Below are positions 33,462-42,533 of a stretch of 64,000 bases of DNA, in pieces. This stretch comes from Bacteroidia bacterium. GTDB taxonomy: Bacteria; Bacteroidota; Bacteroidia; Bacteroidales; Paludibacteraceae. Both the position numbers and the translations under genes were made by a program. The notes beneath the pieces are model-generated. The model ran no database searches. It was given only the letters and a program-made list of their open reading frames with translations, and had not been told where the DNA came from. Within the stretch, counting starts at the first letter, position 1. Every line of letters starts with the position of its first letter. The stretch lies in assembly GCA_009929375.1 (NCBI GenBank), contig SAAO01000018.1, positions 17,069 to 81,068 on the forward strand, read 5' to 3'.

Positions 33462-35843
33462 ATGAAGCATCTGAAAATTTTTATACTTATCGTTCTGGTG
33501 ATACATATTTCCAACAATGCCAAAGCACAGGCTTATGCCCGCCAATATCAACTTCGGGGAACAATTGTGGATAGTCGTACGCAGAAAGGAATCAGTAAAA
33601 TACCATTTGTAGTAAAACCCTTCAACCGACGTTTGGAAGCCAACAAACAAGGTGAATTTCTATTTCAGCTCCGGAAAGGTGAATACAGTATTGTAATTGA
33701 TTTTTACCCATTTACAAAAAAGGAAGTCGCTATAAATCTGGTTTCGGACACAACTCTGTTCATTGAACTTGTGACCTCCGAAGAAACCATTTACATTCCC
33801 GATGTGGAGGTTTTTTCTGCAAAACCGACCACAAACCAACCTGCAGGAATTGTGCAAACCGACAGAGTCACATTACAAAACTTTCCGGCACTTATTGGCG
33901 AGCGCGATATTCTGAAAGCGCTTTCGCAGACCTCGGGAGTAACTTCGAGCAGCGAGGGCGCAGCCGACATGCAGGTTCGGGGAGGTTCGCACGGACAAAA
34001 TCTCTATTTGCTGAACGGCATTCCGCTTTACAGCACCGAACATTTTTGGGGAATGGTTTCGGCGTACAATCCGCTTATTGTAAAATCGGCAAAGCTTTAC
34101 AAATCAGGTTTTCCCGCAGAATATGGCGGAAAAGTTTCATCCGTGATCGATGTGCAGACCGACGATGCTGATTTGAAAAAATTCAGAGGTGCAGCGGACA
34201 TAAGTCTTTTGTCGTCGAAACTTATGCTTAACACACCGATAATTAAGGATAAAATGGCACTTTCGTTGTCGGGACGAATTTCTAATTACAGTCTGGTAAA
34301 TATCATTTCACGGCTCAACCTTAAGCCCGAAACTCCGGTTTACAACCTGTATTTTGGCGATATTAATGCTGATTTTCATTGGAAAATATCGGAAAAAGAT
34401 AAATTAAAAATCACATGGTTCAACAACAACGATGGATTTGGTGTAATTACAGAGGATGAAAACTACATTACAGACTCGTGGATGAAAAATGCGCAGAAAA
34501 ATATCAGCGCTAACTGGTATCGAAAAGTTGGCCACAATACCGAAAACCATCTTATGACCTATTACGACAGTTATAAATTTGATTTCGGATTAGAAAACAC
34601 CAGCATAGACAAAACTCAAAAAAGCACATTTCGCATGATCACAGGCATTGGCTCGTGGGGTGTGTCCGACAAATTTCAGCTGGATTTATCTGATGATTTG
34701 AAACTAAAAAGCGGACTTTCATTTACCACTTACAGATTTTCGCCTTTCACGGGTAGTTTTTCCGACAGCACTTTCAGAAAACCGGAAACACGCAACAATC
34801 TTCACACTTACGACATAACTGCATTCGCAGATGGTCACTGGACGTTTCGTCCTAAACAAACAGTCAGCGCCGGAGTGCGTATAAATGGTTTTGGTAACAA
34901 ACAGAGTTTTTTTAATTCGTTTGAACCACGTGTAAGTTATCATGGCGAGTTCGAAAAAGCGTTCTCGCTCAGCGCATCGGCTGGTAGGCTTTCGCAACCT
35001 GTTCACCGACTTGCAAATACGGGGTTGGGAATTCCGATAGCTCTTTTTGTACCTTCAACCGATTATTTACGGCCACAAAGCTCATGGAATTTCTCACTGG
35101 GAGCCGCAAAAGATTTCAAAACCGAAAAATGGGCAGCTTCGCTAAAAGCAGATGCATGGTTTAAAACATTCCAAAATATTGCCGAATTTAAAGATGGCAT
35201 TGATGCTTTTACAATTATGCAAAAAAATCTGGACATACTGAACCACCCAACTGATTTTGTAACTCAGGGAAAAGGACAGGCTTACGGATTAGACATAAAC
35301 AGCAATATAACAAACAAGAAATGGTCGGCCACAGCCGATTATACATTGATGCAGGCGATACATCAATTCGACGAACTAAATGCAGGCAAACCATTTGCAG
35401 CATCCACCGACATCAGGCACAGCATTAACGTGACTTTCAAACGCTATATATCCGACCATATGAATATATGTATCAGTTGGCAATATCGCACAGGAAAGCC
35501 CATTACCGTCCCTACCCGATTGTTTATGTATCCGAATTACAATCCCGACAATGGAAAAATTGAAAACTCGTACCAACAAACCTTAGTCGTTGAAGAAGCA
35601 CGAAATAACTACCGCACAAAGTCGTTCCATAAAGCTGATGTGGCCATAAACAGAGACTATCTGGCATTTGGAAAATACGAAGCTAATTTCTCGCTCGGCT
35701 TTTACAATTTGTACAACCGTGCCAATCCCTATATTTACTTTATTACACAAAAAAGAAATGCCAACGGAAGCTACAAACCAGTTTTAAAATCGATGCAGAT
35801 ATTTCCAATCCTGCCATCGTTTTCGTGGATGATGAGGTTTTGA
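33462..35843 (+). CDS. TonB-dependent receptor, copy a (paired with DUF4249)
   Basis: This 793-residue receptor starts at the ATG at 33462 (a GTG just before it is less likely). It has a signal peptide ending near NAKAQ, a carboxypeptidase-regulatory-like domain (about 30-110), a plug (about 120-240: ILKALSQTSGVTSSSEG, MQVRGGSHGQNLYLLNGIPL, GMVSAYNPLIVKSAK) and a barrel to residue 793. There is no SusD partner; the DUF4249 lipoprotein takes that place. It is close in sequence to copy b, so the two probably arose by duplication. The imported molecule cannot be read from sequence. Confidence 0.9.
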   Translation: MKHLKIFILIVLVIHISNNAKAQAYARQYQLRGTIVDSRTQKGISKIPFVVKPFNRRLEANKQGEFLFQLRKGEYSIVIDFYPFTKKEVAINLVSDTTLFIELVTSEETIYIPDVEVFSAKPTTNQPAGIVQTDRVTLQNFPALIGERDILKALSQTSGVTSSSEGAADMQVRGGSHGQNLYLLNGIPLYSTEHFWGMVSAYNPLIVKSAKLYKSGFPAEYGGKVSSVIDVQTDDADLKKFRGAADISLLSSKLMLNTPIIKDKMALSLSGRISNYSLVNIISRLNLKPETPVYNLYFGDINADFHWKISEKDKLKITWFNNNDGFGVITEDENYITDSWMKNAQKNISANWYRKVGHNTENHLMTYYDSYKFDFGLENTSIDKTQKSTFRMITGIGSWGVSDKFQLDLSDDLKLKSGLSFTTYRFSPFTGSFSDSTFRKPETRNNLHTYDITAFADGHWTFRPKQTVSAGVRINGFGNKQSFFNSFEPRVSYHGEFEKAFSLSASAGRLSQPVHRLANTGLGIPIALFVPSTDYLRPQSSWNFSLGAAKDFKTEKWAASLKADAWFKTFQNIAEFKDGIDAFTIMQKNLDILNHPTDFVTQGKGQAYGLDINSNITNKKWSATADYTLMQAIHQFDELNAGKPFAASTDIRHSINVTFKRYISDHMNICISWQYRTGKPITVPTRLFMYPNYNPDNGKIENSYQQTLVVEEARNNYRTKSFHKADVAINRDYLAFGKYEANFSLGFYNLYNRANPYIYFITQKRNANGSYKPVLKSMQIFPILPSFSWMMRF

Positions 35844-35920
35844 CAAAACCCAATCAAACCTAAAAAAAAAAACATACGTTAATCGCAAACCCAATAATTT
35901 TTACATTAAGAATATTGAAT

Positions 35921-35928
35921 TATATTTG
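35921..35928 (+). promoter_or_regulatory. -7 promoter element (TATATTTG) for a short leader unit
   Basis: TATATTTG matches TAnnTTTG 29 bases before a 15-codon reading frame. A TTTT lies about 19 bases upstream in the place of the -33 element. Confidence 0.5.
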
Positions 35929-35957
35929 CATTGCAAATAAATAACCAAACAATAATT

Positions 35958-36005
35958 ATGGATACTACTGTTACTTTTCTCAGAAAGTCATTGTTTCTAA
36001 CATAA
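35958..36005 (+). CDS. Possible 15-residue leader peptide
   Basis: This is a 15-codon frame (MDTTVTFLRKSLFLT) directly after a promoter-like element and 1 base before a strong hairpin terminator. The arrangement (promoter, short frame, terminator, then another gene) is that of a transcription attenuator or a small RNA. The frame has no run of one amino acid, so the controlling signal is not obvious. Translation is not proven. Confidence 0.4.
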   Translation: MDTTVTFLRKSLFLT

Positions 36006-36006
36006 A

Positions 36007-36066
36007 AAAAACTCTTTATCGCTTTATCCGGCTTATAATATGCCGGCATTGCGGTGAAGAGTTTTT
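36007..36066 (+). terminator. Large hairpin terminator after the short leader frame
   Basis: AAAAACTCTT at the left pairs with AAGAGTTTTT at the right, continues through TATCGC/GCGGTG with G-U pairs, and an inner CCGGC/GCCGG stem caps it. Ts follow. It would end the leader transcript about 140 bases after its start. Confidence 0.75.
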
Positions 36067-36158
36067 GTTTGTATATACATTAAAGCTATCTCGACTTTTG
36101 TCACATAGCGCACAACCAACGGTCAACGACACGAAGTGAGTTAATAGTTCAATTATTT

Positions 36159-37133
36159 AAGAAAAAAGTAATTTTTATCTTCGCTATTATATTAACAGCA
36201 CTTACATCGTGCGAGAAAGAAGAAGTAACATTAGCAACAAGTAATCTTTCAAACAATGAGTTTTCAAAAGGTTTTGTCATTGAAAATGGGTATATAAAAT
36301 TCAACAGCATTCATTCTTACGACAGCATAATCAGGACGCTATTTGAATTAGACCATTCAGAGCTAAAATCGTTCACTAATTCGCTTGGATATACAACTCT
36401 TTACGATTTTAATCATAAAACTGGGCTGCCTGTAGATTCTATTAAAATCCAAACACAAGATGTGTATTTAAGTATGCTTCTAAACAAAGATGGGATATTA
36501 ATGATTGGTGATACAATTCTTAAAATAACAGAAAATGATGCATTCATTATTGAAGATGGCAACTTTGAAACAGTCAAACAAATCAACTCCAGAATGAATA
36601 ATTCAAAATTAAAAAACGTTATTGTAAAATCACATTCAAAAAATTTAAATCCGATTAATGATGTATCAGAAATGAGAAAACTACAGGGAACAGAATCGAA
36701 ATACGATGGATTTGTACAAACAGGCTTAACAAAATCGGGTACCAACTATCCAAGAGAAGAAAGAGTCGAGTTTAGTGCATTCAGTGTTGTTTCACCATTT
36801 TGGCCATTTGGTCTCACATACATTGGAGCAAAGATGAATGGGGAAGCACGCCAAAAGGACGTATGGTGGGGAAAGTACTGGGGATCATGGTTTAACGATG
36901 AGATAAATTATGGTGAAATAACCATTAACTCAGGCAAATGGGGTCCGGAAAACAACTGTATTGAAAATATAGTTCCGGGAACAAAAGTATTCAACATAGC
37001 AGATAAAGAAATGAAATATGCCAGAGAATATGGTCCAACAAACAACCTGCATGCAAAAAATCTCAGTGTAACATATAAATATAGAAAAACACCGGGATTT
37101 AGCATTCACTCAACCACTATTGTCTGGGAATAA
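36159..37133 (+). CDS. Lipoprotein of unknown function lacking a recognisable start codon
   Basis: The frame is open from 36084 to the stop at 37133. From 36159 it reads KKKVIFIFAIILTALTSCEK, a textbook lipoprotein signal with lipobox LTSC, but no ATG, GTG or TTG precedes it in frame; the codon where ATG is expected is TTT. The first in-frame ATG (36462) is internal and would remove the signal. The protein (about 324 residues) has an N-terminal helical module, GFVIENGYIKFNSIHSYDSI then SFTNSLGYTTLYD, that vaguely resembles the DUF4848 family, followed by an unknown C-terminal beta domain (KWGPENNCIENIVPGTKVFN). It may be a start-codon pseudogene or use a rare start. Confidence 0.6.
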   Translation, partial: KKKVIFIFAIILTALTSCEKEEVTLATSNLSNNEFSKGFVIENGYIKFNSIHSYDSIIRTLFELDHSELKSFTNSLGYTTLYDFNHKTGLPVDSIKIQTQDVYLSMLLNKDGILMIGDTILKITENDAFIIEDGNFETVKQINSRMNNSKLKNVIVKSHSKNLNPINDVSEMRKLQGTESKYDGFVQTGLTKSGTNYPREERVEFSAFSVVSPFWPFGLTYIGAKMNGEARQKDVWWGKYWGSWFNDEINYGEITINSGKWGPENNCIENIVPGTKVFNIADKEMKYAREYGPTNNLHAKNLSVTYKYRKTPGFSIHSTTIVWE

Positions 37134-37136
37134 AAA

Positions 37137-37158
37137 AAAGAGGCTGTCTCAAAAAAAA
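37137..37158. repeat. Copy of a short interspersed repeat (AGAGGCTGTCTCAAAAA type)
   Basis: AAGAGGCTGTCTCAAAAAAA begins directly after the lipoprotein stop. A diverged copy (AAGGAGGCAGTTTCAAAAAA) directly follows the stop of the third TonB receptor at 46362-46385. Confidence 0.5.
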
Positions 37159-37159
37159 T

Positions 37160-37276
37160 GAACGCAAATTACGCAAAAAACCGCAGATTCTCAGAATTCC
37201 TGTGTTATTATTAAATTAAACAAAACATAGAATATTACAATTGTTATATTTGCAAAAATTCGCGTAACTTGCGTTC
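37160..37276. repeat. Inverted-repeat element A (GAACGCAAATTACGC type)
   Basis: GAACGCAAATTACGC (37160-37174) and GCGTAACTTGCGTTC (37262-37276) are 15-base terminal arms with one mismatch. The 87 bases between them hold no gene but carry a TATATTTG promoter element. It lies in front of the first small barrel gene and looks like a non-coding mobile or REP-like element. Confidence 0.6.
37245..37252 (+). promoter_or_regulatory. -7 promoter element (TATATTTG) inside repeat element A
   Basis: TATATTTG matches TAnnTTTG, 78 bases before the ATG at 37330. The promoter of the next genes seems to be provided by the repeat element. Confidence 0.45.
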
Positions 37277-37329
37277 AATAAAAACATTTGATACAGCATC
37301 TTAACTGCGACACTATTACACTCAAAAAC

Positions 37330-37929
37330 ATGTTCAAAAAAAATTTATTACTTTCTATACTGATTTCAGCATCAGCATTGATTTATGGCCAACGAAAGAT
37401 ATATTTTGAAAGTGAGGCCGAAAAAGCGATTGCAATTAAAGGCAACTCCGGAATAAAATCAAAATTATCGACTATTGTAAACGAGAACGGACTTAGGCCT
37501 GCAATTAAATTTGAATATATAACCGAAAGCGTTATTTCAAAATTCAGTAGCGTTCTCTGGGGTGTTGGATTTATTAATTCAACATACAGCAACTTTGCAA
37601 ACGAGAATTCAATAAAATACAGTTTACAGGGAAATGTTTTTGTCGAACCCCGATGGTACTTTAACTATAAAAAACGAATTCTTTCGGGAAAAACTCCAGG
37701 CAATAACAATGGTTTGTTTCTGGCTTTACCATTAGAAATGAACACCTCCAATCTTCTGACTCAAAACCCATTAAACATAAATCTTTCAATACCGCTGGTA
37801 ATTGGTTTACGCACCGATATTTCAAGTAAACTATTTTTCGAGGTTGCAGGCGGTGCCGGATTTTTCACCGATTTTAGTTCTGTAAGTCCAATGCCTGTAT
37901 TAGGTATAAGTATAACATACACTTTATAA
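37330..37929 (+). CDS. Small outer-membrane barrel-like protein
   Basis: The ATG at 37330 gives 199 residues with a signal peptide (MFKKNLLLSILISASALIYGQ); the longer TTG-started frame spoils it. The body alternates hydrophobic and polar residues in strands such as LFLALPLEMN, INLSIPLVIGLRTDISSKLF and ends LGISITYTL, as expected for a small outer-membrane beta barrel. I do not recognise a specific family. It starts about 200 bases after the lipoprotein and lies 9 bases before the second DUF4249 gene, so it probably belongs to that operon. Confidence 0.7.
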   Translation: MFKKNLLLSILISASALIYGQRKIYFESEAEKAIAIKGNSGIKSKLSTIVNENGLRPAIKFEYITESVISKFSSVLWGVGFINSTYSNFANENSIKYSLQGNVFVEPRWYFNYKKRILSGKTPGNNNGLFLALPLEMNTSNLLTQNPLNINLSIPLVIGLRTDISSKLFFEVAGGAGFFTDFSSVSPMPVLGISITYTL

Positions 37930-37938
37930 TCGATTCGT

Positions 37939-38754
37939 ATGAGAATATCTTTCGGAAAATTATTATTGACAATTACAATACTATACATGACTTCATGTAT
38001 TACAGAAGAACCAGCACCCTGGAACACCGACCCTGTACCTGTGGTATTTAGCATAATTAGTCCGGGAAAGCAAGTACGTGTTTTTGTAAGTGAGACATTT
38101 GCAGAACAAAACTCAAACAATATTGATAATTCAGAAACAAAAGTTTTTATTAGTAACGACAACAGTAATTGGTACGAACTAACACATGACATTTTAGATA
38201 ATTCACTTTTTGTTGACACCGCAAAAATATTTAATGTGGAAGGTGGAAGAAGCTATTATTTAAAAGTAGAAAAGTCAGAAAGCCTGCTCACCTCACAAAC
38301 AACCATCCCCGATACTGATGCATATATAAAAAACGCTGAATGCATTGAGTATTATAAAGACAGTACAAACCAAAATATACTCTGCGGATTAAAAGTAAAT
38401 TTCACATTAACCAACAATAAAAACGAAGGCTGCTACCTTGAAGCATTTGGCAAACAACTTGGCTCAGAACCATTTCTCACCGGAGATTTCTATCAGGATG
38501 ACTATTTTTTTGTACCACTCGACTCCGCTGCATTTAGTCTTAAATTAGTGACAACCGACAGTCACCTTAACAAATTCAGAATCTCAGAGAATATAAACAT
38601 TACGCAAATTCACGAGAAATTTGATGTAAATTTAATTATCTCCACTTACGCAGGTGTTCGCCCTATATTTTCGAATATAAAAAATGGTATAGGACTTTTC
38701 GGAAGCTATAATTATAGTAATTACAAAGTAACTGTAAAACAGAAAAATGAGTAA
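37939..38754 (+). CDS. DUF4249 lipoprotein, copy b
   Basis: This 271-residue lipoprotein (lipobox cysteine 20, YMTSC) has the same length and layout as copy a. EEPAPWNTDPVPVVFSIISP matches copy a's EPSPWNEEVVPVVFSIITP, and the C-terminal FSNIKNGIGLFGSYN matches the shared closing motif. It is distinctly AT-richer than copy a. It overlaps the downstream receptor gene by 8 bases, so the two are translationally coupled. Function as a receptor accessory in the outer membrane is an inference. Confidence 0.85.
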   Translation: MRISFGKLLLTITILYMTSCITEEPAPWNTDPVPVVFSIISPGKQVRVFVSETFAEQNSNNIDNSETKVFISNDNSNWYELTHDILDNSLFVDTAKIFNVEGGRSYYLKVEKSESLLTSQTTIPDTDAYIKNAECIEYYKDSTNQNILCGLKVNFTLTNNKNEGCYLEAFGKQLGSEPFLTGDFYQDDYFFVPLDSAAFSLKLVTTDSHLNKFRISENINITQIHEKFDVNLIISTYAGVRPIFSNIKNGIGLFGSYNYSNYKVTVKQKNE

Positions 38755-41137
38755 CAGAATGAATACCTATCAACGAAAAATTGTTTTTCTGTGTCTAATA
38801 ATTTCAGCTTTTAGTTTTACTAATGCCCAAATAGCAAACTCAAGATACGTTTTGAAAGTGGAAATTAAAGACTATCGCAGCGATAAAGGATTGAAAAGAA
38901 TACCAGTTACTGTAATGCCATTTAACAGAAAGGTGGAAACCAATCATCAGGGTAAATTGCTTCTCGACATGCCACAGGGCGACTATACACTTGACATTGA
39001 TTATTATCCTTACAACAAAAAAAGCATCAGCATACATCTGATAGCTGACACAAGTATCGTGATACTCTTACAATCGCCATTTGAGTTGCAATATATAGAT
39101 GAATTTGAAGTACTTGCAACCAAACCTTACACAGAAAACCCACTGTCGGTTGACAAAATTGATCAGATCCAATTTAGAAAAACCCCTGCATTAATGGGAG
39201 AAATAGACATATTAAAGTCGTTTCAGCTAAGTTCCGGTGTAAGTGCTTCGAGCGAAGGAGCTGCCGACTTACAGGTGCGTGGAGGCACACATGGACAAAA
39301 CCTTTATATGCTCGATGGAATTCCCCTCTATTCTACGCAGCATTTTTTCGGAATGGTTTCGGCGTACAATCCTCTGATTGTGAAAAGTGCTCAGTTATAT
39401 AAGGCCGGTTTTCCGGCAGCATTTGGAGGAAAAACATCGGCAGTTGTAGTTGTAAAAACCAAAAACGCAGCACTCAATGAGACAAGCACTGAGGCTGAAA
39501 TTAGCCTTCTTACTTCAAAAGTGGCAATAAACACTGCTTTAATTAAAAACAAAGTGGGTTTTGCCATATCCGGACGAATTTCAAACTACAGCCTTATTAA
39601 CTTACTTTCGCTGAGTCCGATAAAACAAGACACCAAACTTCGTATGGGATTTGGGGACATCAATTCAAATATCTTTTGGAAAATTGACGATAAAAACAGT
39701 CTGAAACTTTTTCATTTCAACAATTCAGATCGAATCAATATTTTTCAGCCCGACAGAAATTCGATTGCAAAATCATGGATAAATAATTCTCAATTTAGTA
39801 CTGGAGTAATCTGGAACACAAGACTTTCAGAAAAAAGTCAAAATGACATTCAATTATTTTCTGATAAATATGTATTTGATTATGGTTATATGAAAAGTGA
39901 CACTTCAGTAGGGTTGAACTATATAAAACAAATTGTAACCGGAATTGATTCGTACGGTTTAAGCAGTAAATTCAAATCGGAGGTGAATAATCAACTAAAT
40001 CTGGAAGCAGGTTTAGAAATTAAGAATTATGGCTTTGCTCCGGTAATGCTCAATATTTCGGATTCAACAATTAAACAAAAAAATTACAAAAAGGCCTCAC
40101 AACAGTTTGAAGCTGTAGTATTTGCTGAAACAGAATTAAAAATAGGGAAAAATCAAAAATTAATATCCGGACTGCGACTTAACACATTTGGAAAATCAAA
40201 AACCTACTATCACTCAGCCGAGCCAAGATTTAGCTATCAGGCATTTATCACGAAATCCTTTACCATAAATACTTCTATCTCGCGCATGTCGCAACAAATT
40301 CATCGGGTAGCCAATCCCGGATTGGGAATGCCGTTTGAAATATTTCTTTCGTCGGATAAAAAAATCCTGCCTCAAAAATCGTGGAATCTAACAGGTGGTA
40401 TTGCAAAGGATTTCTCAGCAGAAAAAACAAAATTCTCTTTTAAAACTGATTTTTGGTATAAAAACTTCACAAACATTACTGAATTTATTGATGGTTACGA
40501 TGCCCTAATGGTGCTTCGCTACAAATCAGGCATTGCGGAAAACAACTTAGACATTGTAACTCAGGGCAAAGGATATGCCTGTGGGTTTGACTTTGCAGCA
40601 TCCTGTAATACAAAAAAAGCATCGCTAACCGGCGCATACACATACACCAGAGCAATGAATAAATTTGAAGCGCTAAACAACGGCAATTGGTTTCCTGCAT
40701 CTACCGAGATTCGAAACTCAATATCAATTACAGGAGAGCTACGTTTGTCGCCTCAATGGACATTTCTTGCAGTGTGGCAATACAATTCAGGTCGTCCAAT
40801 TACGGTACCTACCCACGTGTTTAAATACCCCATCAATGAATCATCTGACATAAACGAAAGTCCCACGTATCGCTACCAATTAATAGAAACACAACGTAAT
40901 AACTATCGCACCAAATCATTTCACAAAGCCGACGTATCATTTATCAGATCGTACAAGGCCTTTGGCAAATACGACAGTTCACTTACAGTGGGGATATATA
41001 ACATTTACAACCGTGCAAATCCTTTTTTCTATTTTGTAGCCGAACAAAACAACGAATCGGGACAAACAGTCCCCGTTCTTAAATCCATCTCCATGTTCCC
41101 CATTTTACCTTCGTTCAGCTGGAGTATGAAGTTTTGA
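38747..41137 (+). CDS. TonB-dependent receptor, copy b (paired with DUF4249)
   Basis: This 796-residue receptor is a close paralogue of copy a, with a signal peptide (cleavage near FTNAQ), a regulatory-like domain, a plug (ILKSFQLSSGVSASSEG, LQVRGGTHGQNLYMLDGIPL, GMVSAYNPLIVKSAQLY) and a barrel. The C-terminal part matches copy a in SFHKADVSFIRSYKAFGKYD and YNIYNRANPFFYF. Codon use is more AT-rich than in copy a. It overlaps its DUF4249 partner by 8 bases. The receptor start could be moved to the fifth codon (ATG) without changing the signal peptide. Confidence 0.9.
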   Translation: MSNRMNTYQRKIVFLCLIISAFSFTNAQIANSRYVLKVEIKDYRSDKGLKRIPVTVMPFNRKVETNHQGKLLLDMPQGDYTLDIDYYPYNKKSISIHLIADTSIVILLQSPFELQYIDEFEVLATKPYTENPLSVDKIDQIQFRKTPALMGEIDILKSFQLSSGVSASSEGAADLQVRGGTHGQNLYMLDGIPLYSTQHFFGMVSAYNPLIVKSAQLYKAGFPAAFGGKTSAVVVVKTKNAALNETSTEAEISLLTSKVAINTALIKNKVGFAISGRISNYSLINLLSLSPIKQDTKLRMGFGDINSNIFWKIDDKNSLKLFHFNNSDRINIFQPDRNSIAKSWINNSQFSTGVIWNTRLSEKSQNDIQLFSDKYVFDYGYMKSDTSVGLNYIKQIVTGIDSYGLSSKFKSEVNNQLNLEAGLEIKNYGFAPVMLNISDSTIKQKNYKKASQQFEAVVFAETELKIGKNQKLISGLRLNTFGKSKTYYHSAEPRFSYQAFITKSFTINTSISRMSQQIHRVANPGLGMPFEIFLSSDKKILPQKSWNLTGGIAKDFSAEKTKFSFKTDFWYKNFTNITEFIDGYDALMVLRYKSGIAENNLDIVTQGKGYACGFDFAASCNTKKASLTGAYTYTRAMNKFEALNNGNWFPASTEIRNSISITGELRLSPQWTFLAVWQYNSGRPITVPTHVFKYPINESSDINESPTYRYQLIETQRNNYRTKSFHKADVSFIRSYKAFGKYDSSLTVGIYNIYNRANPFFYFVAEQNNESGQTVPVLKSISMFPILPSFSWSMKF

Positions 41138-41210
41138 GAAATATCAGTTAAATTCATTTTATTTCTCACAAATAAAAATAACATTTAAAACTATCACAAC
41201 AAGTAATATT

Positions 41211-41218
41211 TAACTTTG
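41211..41218 (+). promoter_or_regulatory. -7 promoter element (TAACTTTG) for the barrel gene pair
   Basis: TAACTTTG matches TAnnTTTG and ends 53 bases before the ATG at 41272. A GCTGCAGC palindrome overlaps and follows it. Confidence 0.5.
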
Positions 41219-41271
41219 CTGCAGCAAGACCGTAATAAAACTTTATAACTATCCAAAATATCTGATTTTAC

Positions 41272-41889
41272 ATGATAAGAAAACAAAATCTAATTACTGC
41301 GCTACTACTTGTTTTTTCTACAATTCAACCAGTTTTATCACAAACCACAGAATTCAGCCGAAAGTTAAGTCTTTCTGTGTCATACGAATCAGCAAACTTC
41401 ACCAACGATCAGTTTAAGCCCTATTTGCTGAGTCAAAATCCCAATACCGGATTTGCAAAACTGGCTGTACACTATAAATTGTCTGAGCTTTTGAGTTCAG
41501 GCGTTTACCTGGGTTATGGCCGTTTAGGTTTGCCTGAACCTTATACAATATCCGTTATCCAAAACGGAGTCGAACAAGAAAGAACGTGGTACGGATTTGA
41601 CAAGTCGAATGCTTTCAGTACCGGAATTGAGCTTAAATTCATGCTGTTACAATTATTTATAAAAAATGAAACCAGAATCAGCATCTACCCCAAAATTCAA
41701 GCCGGTGTTTTGCTTCACAATACGCAAAATAATACTCTGGTTGATAAAACCAAATTTGAATACGGAGCAGGCATAGGTGCAGGATATGCTTTTACCCGAA
41801 AATTCAGCGTATTTGGCGAATTTATGCTGGGAGATTTTTATAATGACGACAATTCGAAATGGAGTGTGGGCGTTAATGTGAAGTTGTAA
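41272..41889 (+). CDS. Small outer-membrane barrel protein, first of a tandem pair
   Basis: This 205-residue protein has a signal peptide (cleavage after VLSQ, residue 24). Its strands fit an OmpA/OmpX-like eight-stranded barrel: KLAVHYKLSELLSSGVYLGY, FSTGIELKFMLLQLFIKN, FEYGAGIGAGYAFTRKFSVF and the final WSVGVNVKL. It is a paralogue of the next gene, as the last 40 residues align. No ligand or enzymatic motif is visible. It lies 134 bases after receptor copy b and shares a probable operon with the next gene and the third DUF4249 gene. Confidence 0.75.
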   Translation: MIRKQNLITALLLVFSTIQPVLSQTTEFSRKLSLSVSYESANFTNDQFKPYLLSQNPNTGFAKLAVHYKLSELLSSGVYLGYGRLGLPEPYTISVIQNGVEQERTWYGFDKSNAFSTGIELKFMLLQLFIKNETRISIYPKIQAGVLLHNTQNNTLVDKTKFEYGAGIGAGYAFTRKFSVFGEFMLGDFYNDDNSKWSVGVNVKL

Positions 41890-41895
41890 AATTAT

Positions 41896-42501
41896 ATGAA
41901 AAACACCATATTACAATTCATAATATTATTTGCATTTTTCAACATTCAGGTAAATGCACAAGACTCTTTATCTATAAATAACTACCGCTTTTCGTTGAAA
42001 GCAAGTTGCGGTTTAGTGAACAGCAATTCAGTTACAGATGGTACTCAGCCGACATTTGTTCAACAAAAACCTCAGTTTGCAATATCTATGGGATATAATT
42101 TTTTGAAAAACTTTAATACAGGTTTAAGCATTGCTCACGTAAATGGCAGTAAAGCAATTCCAGACACATATAGCGAATACGGAACAAACTATATGATGAC
42201 AAATTCTTCAATTTGGTATTATGGATTAGGTCTCTCTTACGATATACTGCCGGCTATTTTTAAAACAAACCGTATCCGATTCGATGTGTATCCAATATTG
42301 CATATTAATTATGTTCGTGATAACTGGATTAATATAAATTCAAACACTCCCGGCTCTGCTAACTTTTGGGAATTTAATGGAGGTGTTGGGTTAGGCTATA
42401 ATTTCAATAAACATTTTGGAATATTTACAGAATCTCTAATGGGGAGATTTTACAACTATGATAAGTTTCAGTTGAAAGTAGGTTTTAACTGTAAGTTTTA
42501 A
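41896..42501 (+). CDS. Small outer-membrane barrel protein, second of a tandem pair
   Basis: This 201-residue paralogue of the previous gene has a signal peptide (cleavage after VNAQ, residue 22). FNGGVGLGYNFNKHFGIFTE and FQLKVGFNCKF align with the end of its neighbour and finish in the terminal phenylalanine expected of an outer-membrane barrel. The gap to the previous gene is 6 bases and to the next gene 32 bases. The pair is a tandem duplication that has diverged strongly in the first half. Confidence 0.75.
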   Translation: MKNTILQFIILFAFFNIQVNAQDSLSINNYRFSLKASCGLVNSNSVTDGTQPTFVQQKPQFAISMGYNFLKNFNTGLSIAHVNGSKAIPDTYSEYGTNYMMTNSSIWYYGLGLSYDILPAIFKTNRIRFDVYPILHINYVRDNWININSNTPGSANFWEFNGGVGLGYNFNKHFGIFTESLMGRFYNYDKFQLKVGFNCKF

Positions 42502-42533
42502 CGTAAAATGAATTGAGTAATATCTGAACATAT

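Noticed and set aside
36462..37133. ATG at 36462 as true start of the lipoprotein
   Set aside because: The frame continues upstream for about 100 codons and encodes a clear lipoprotein signal sequence.
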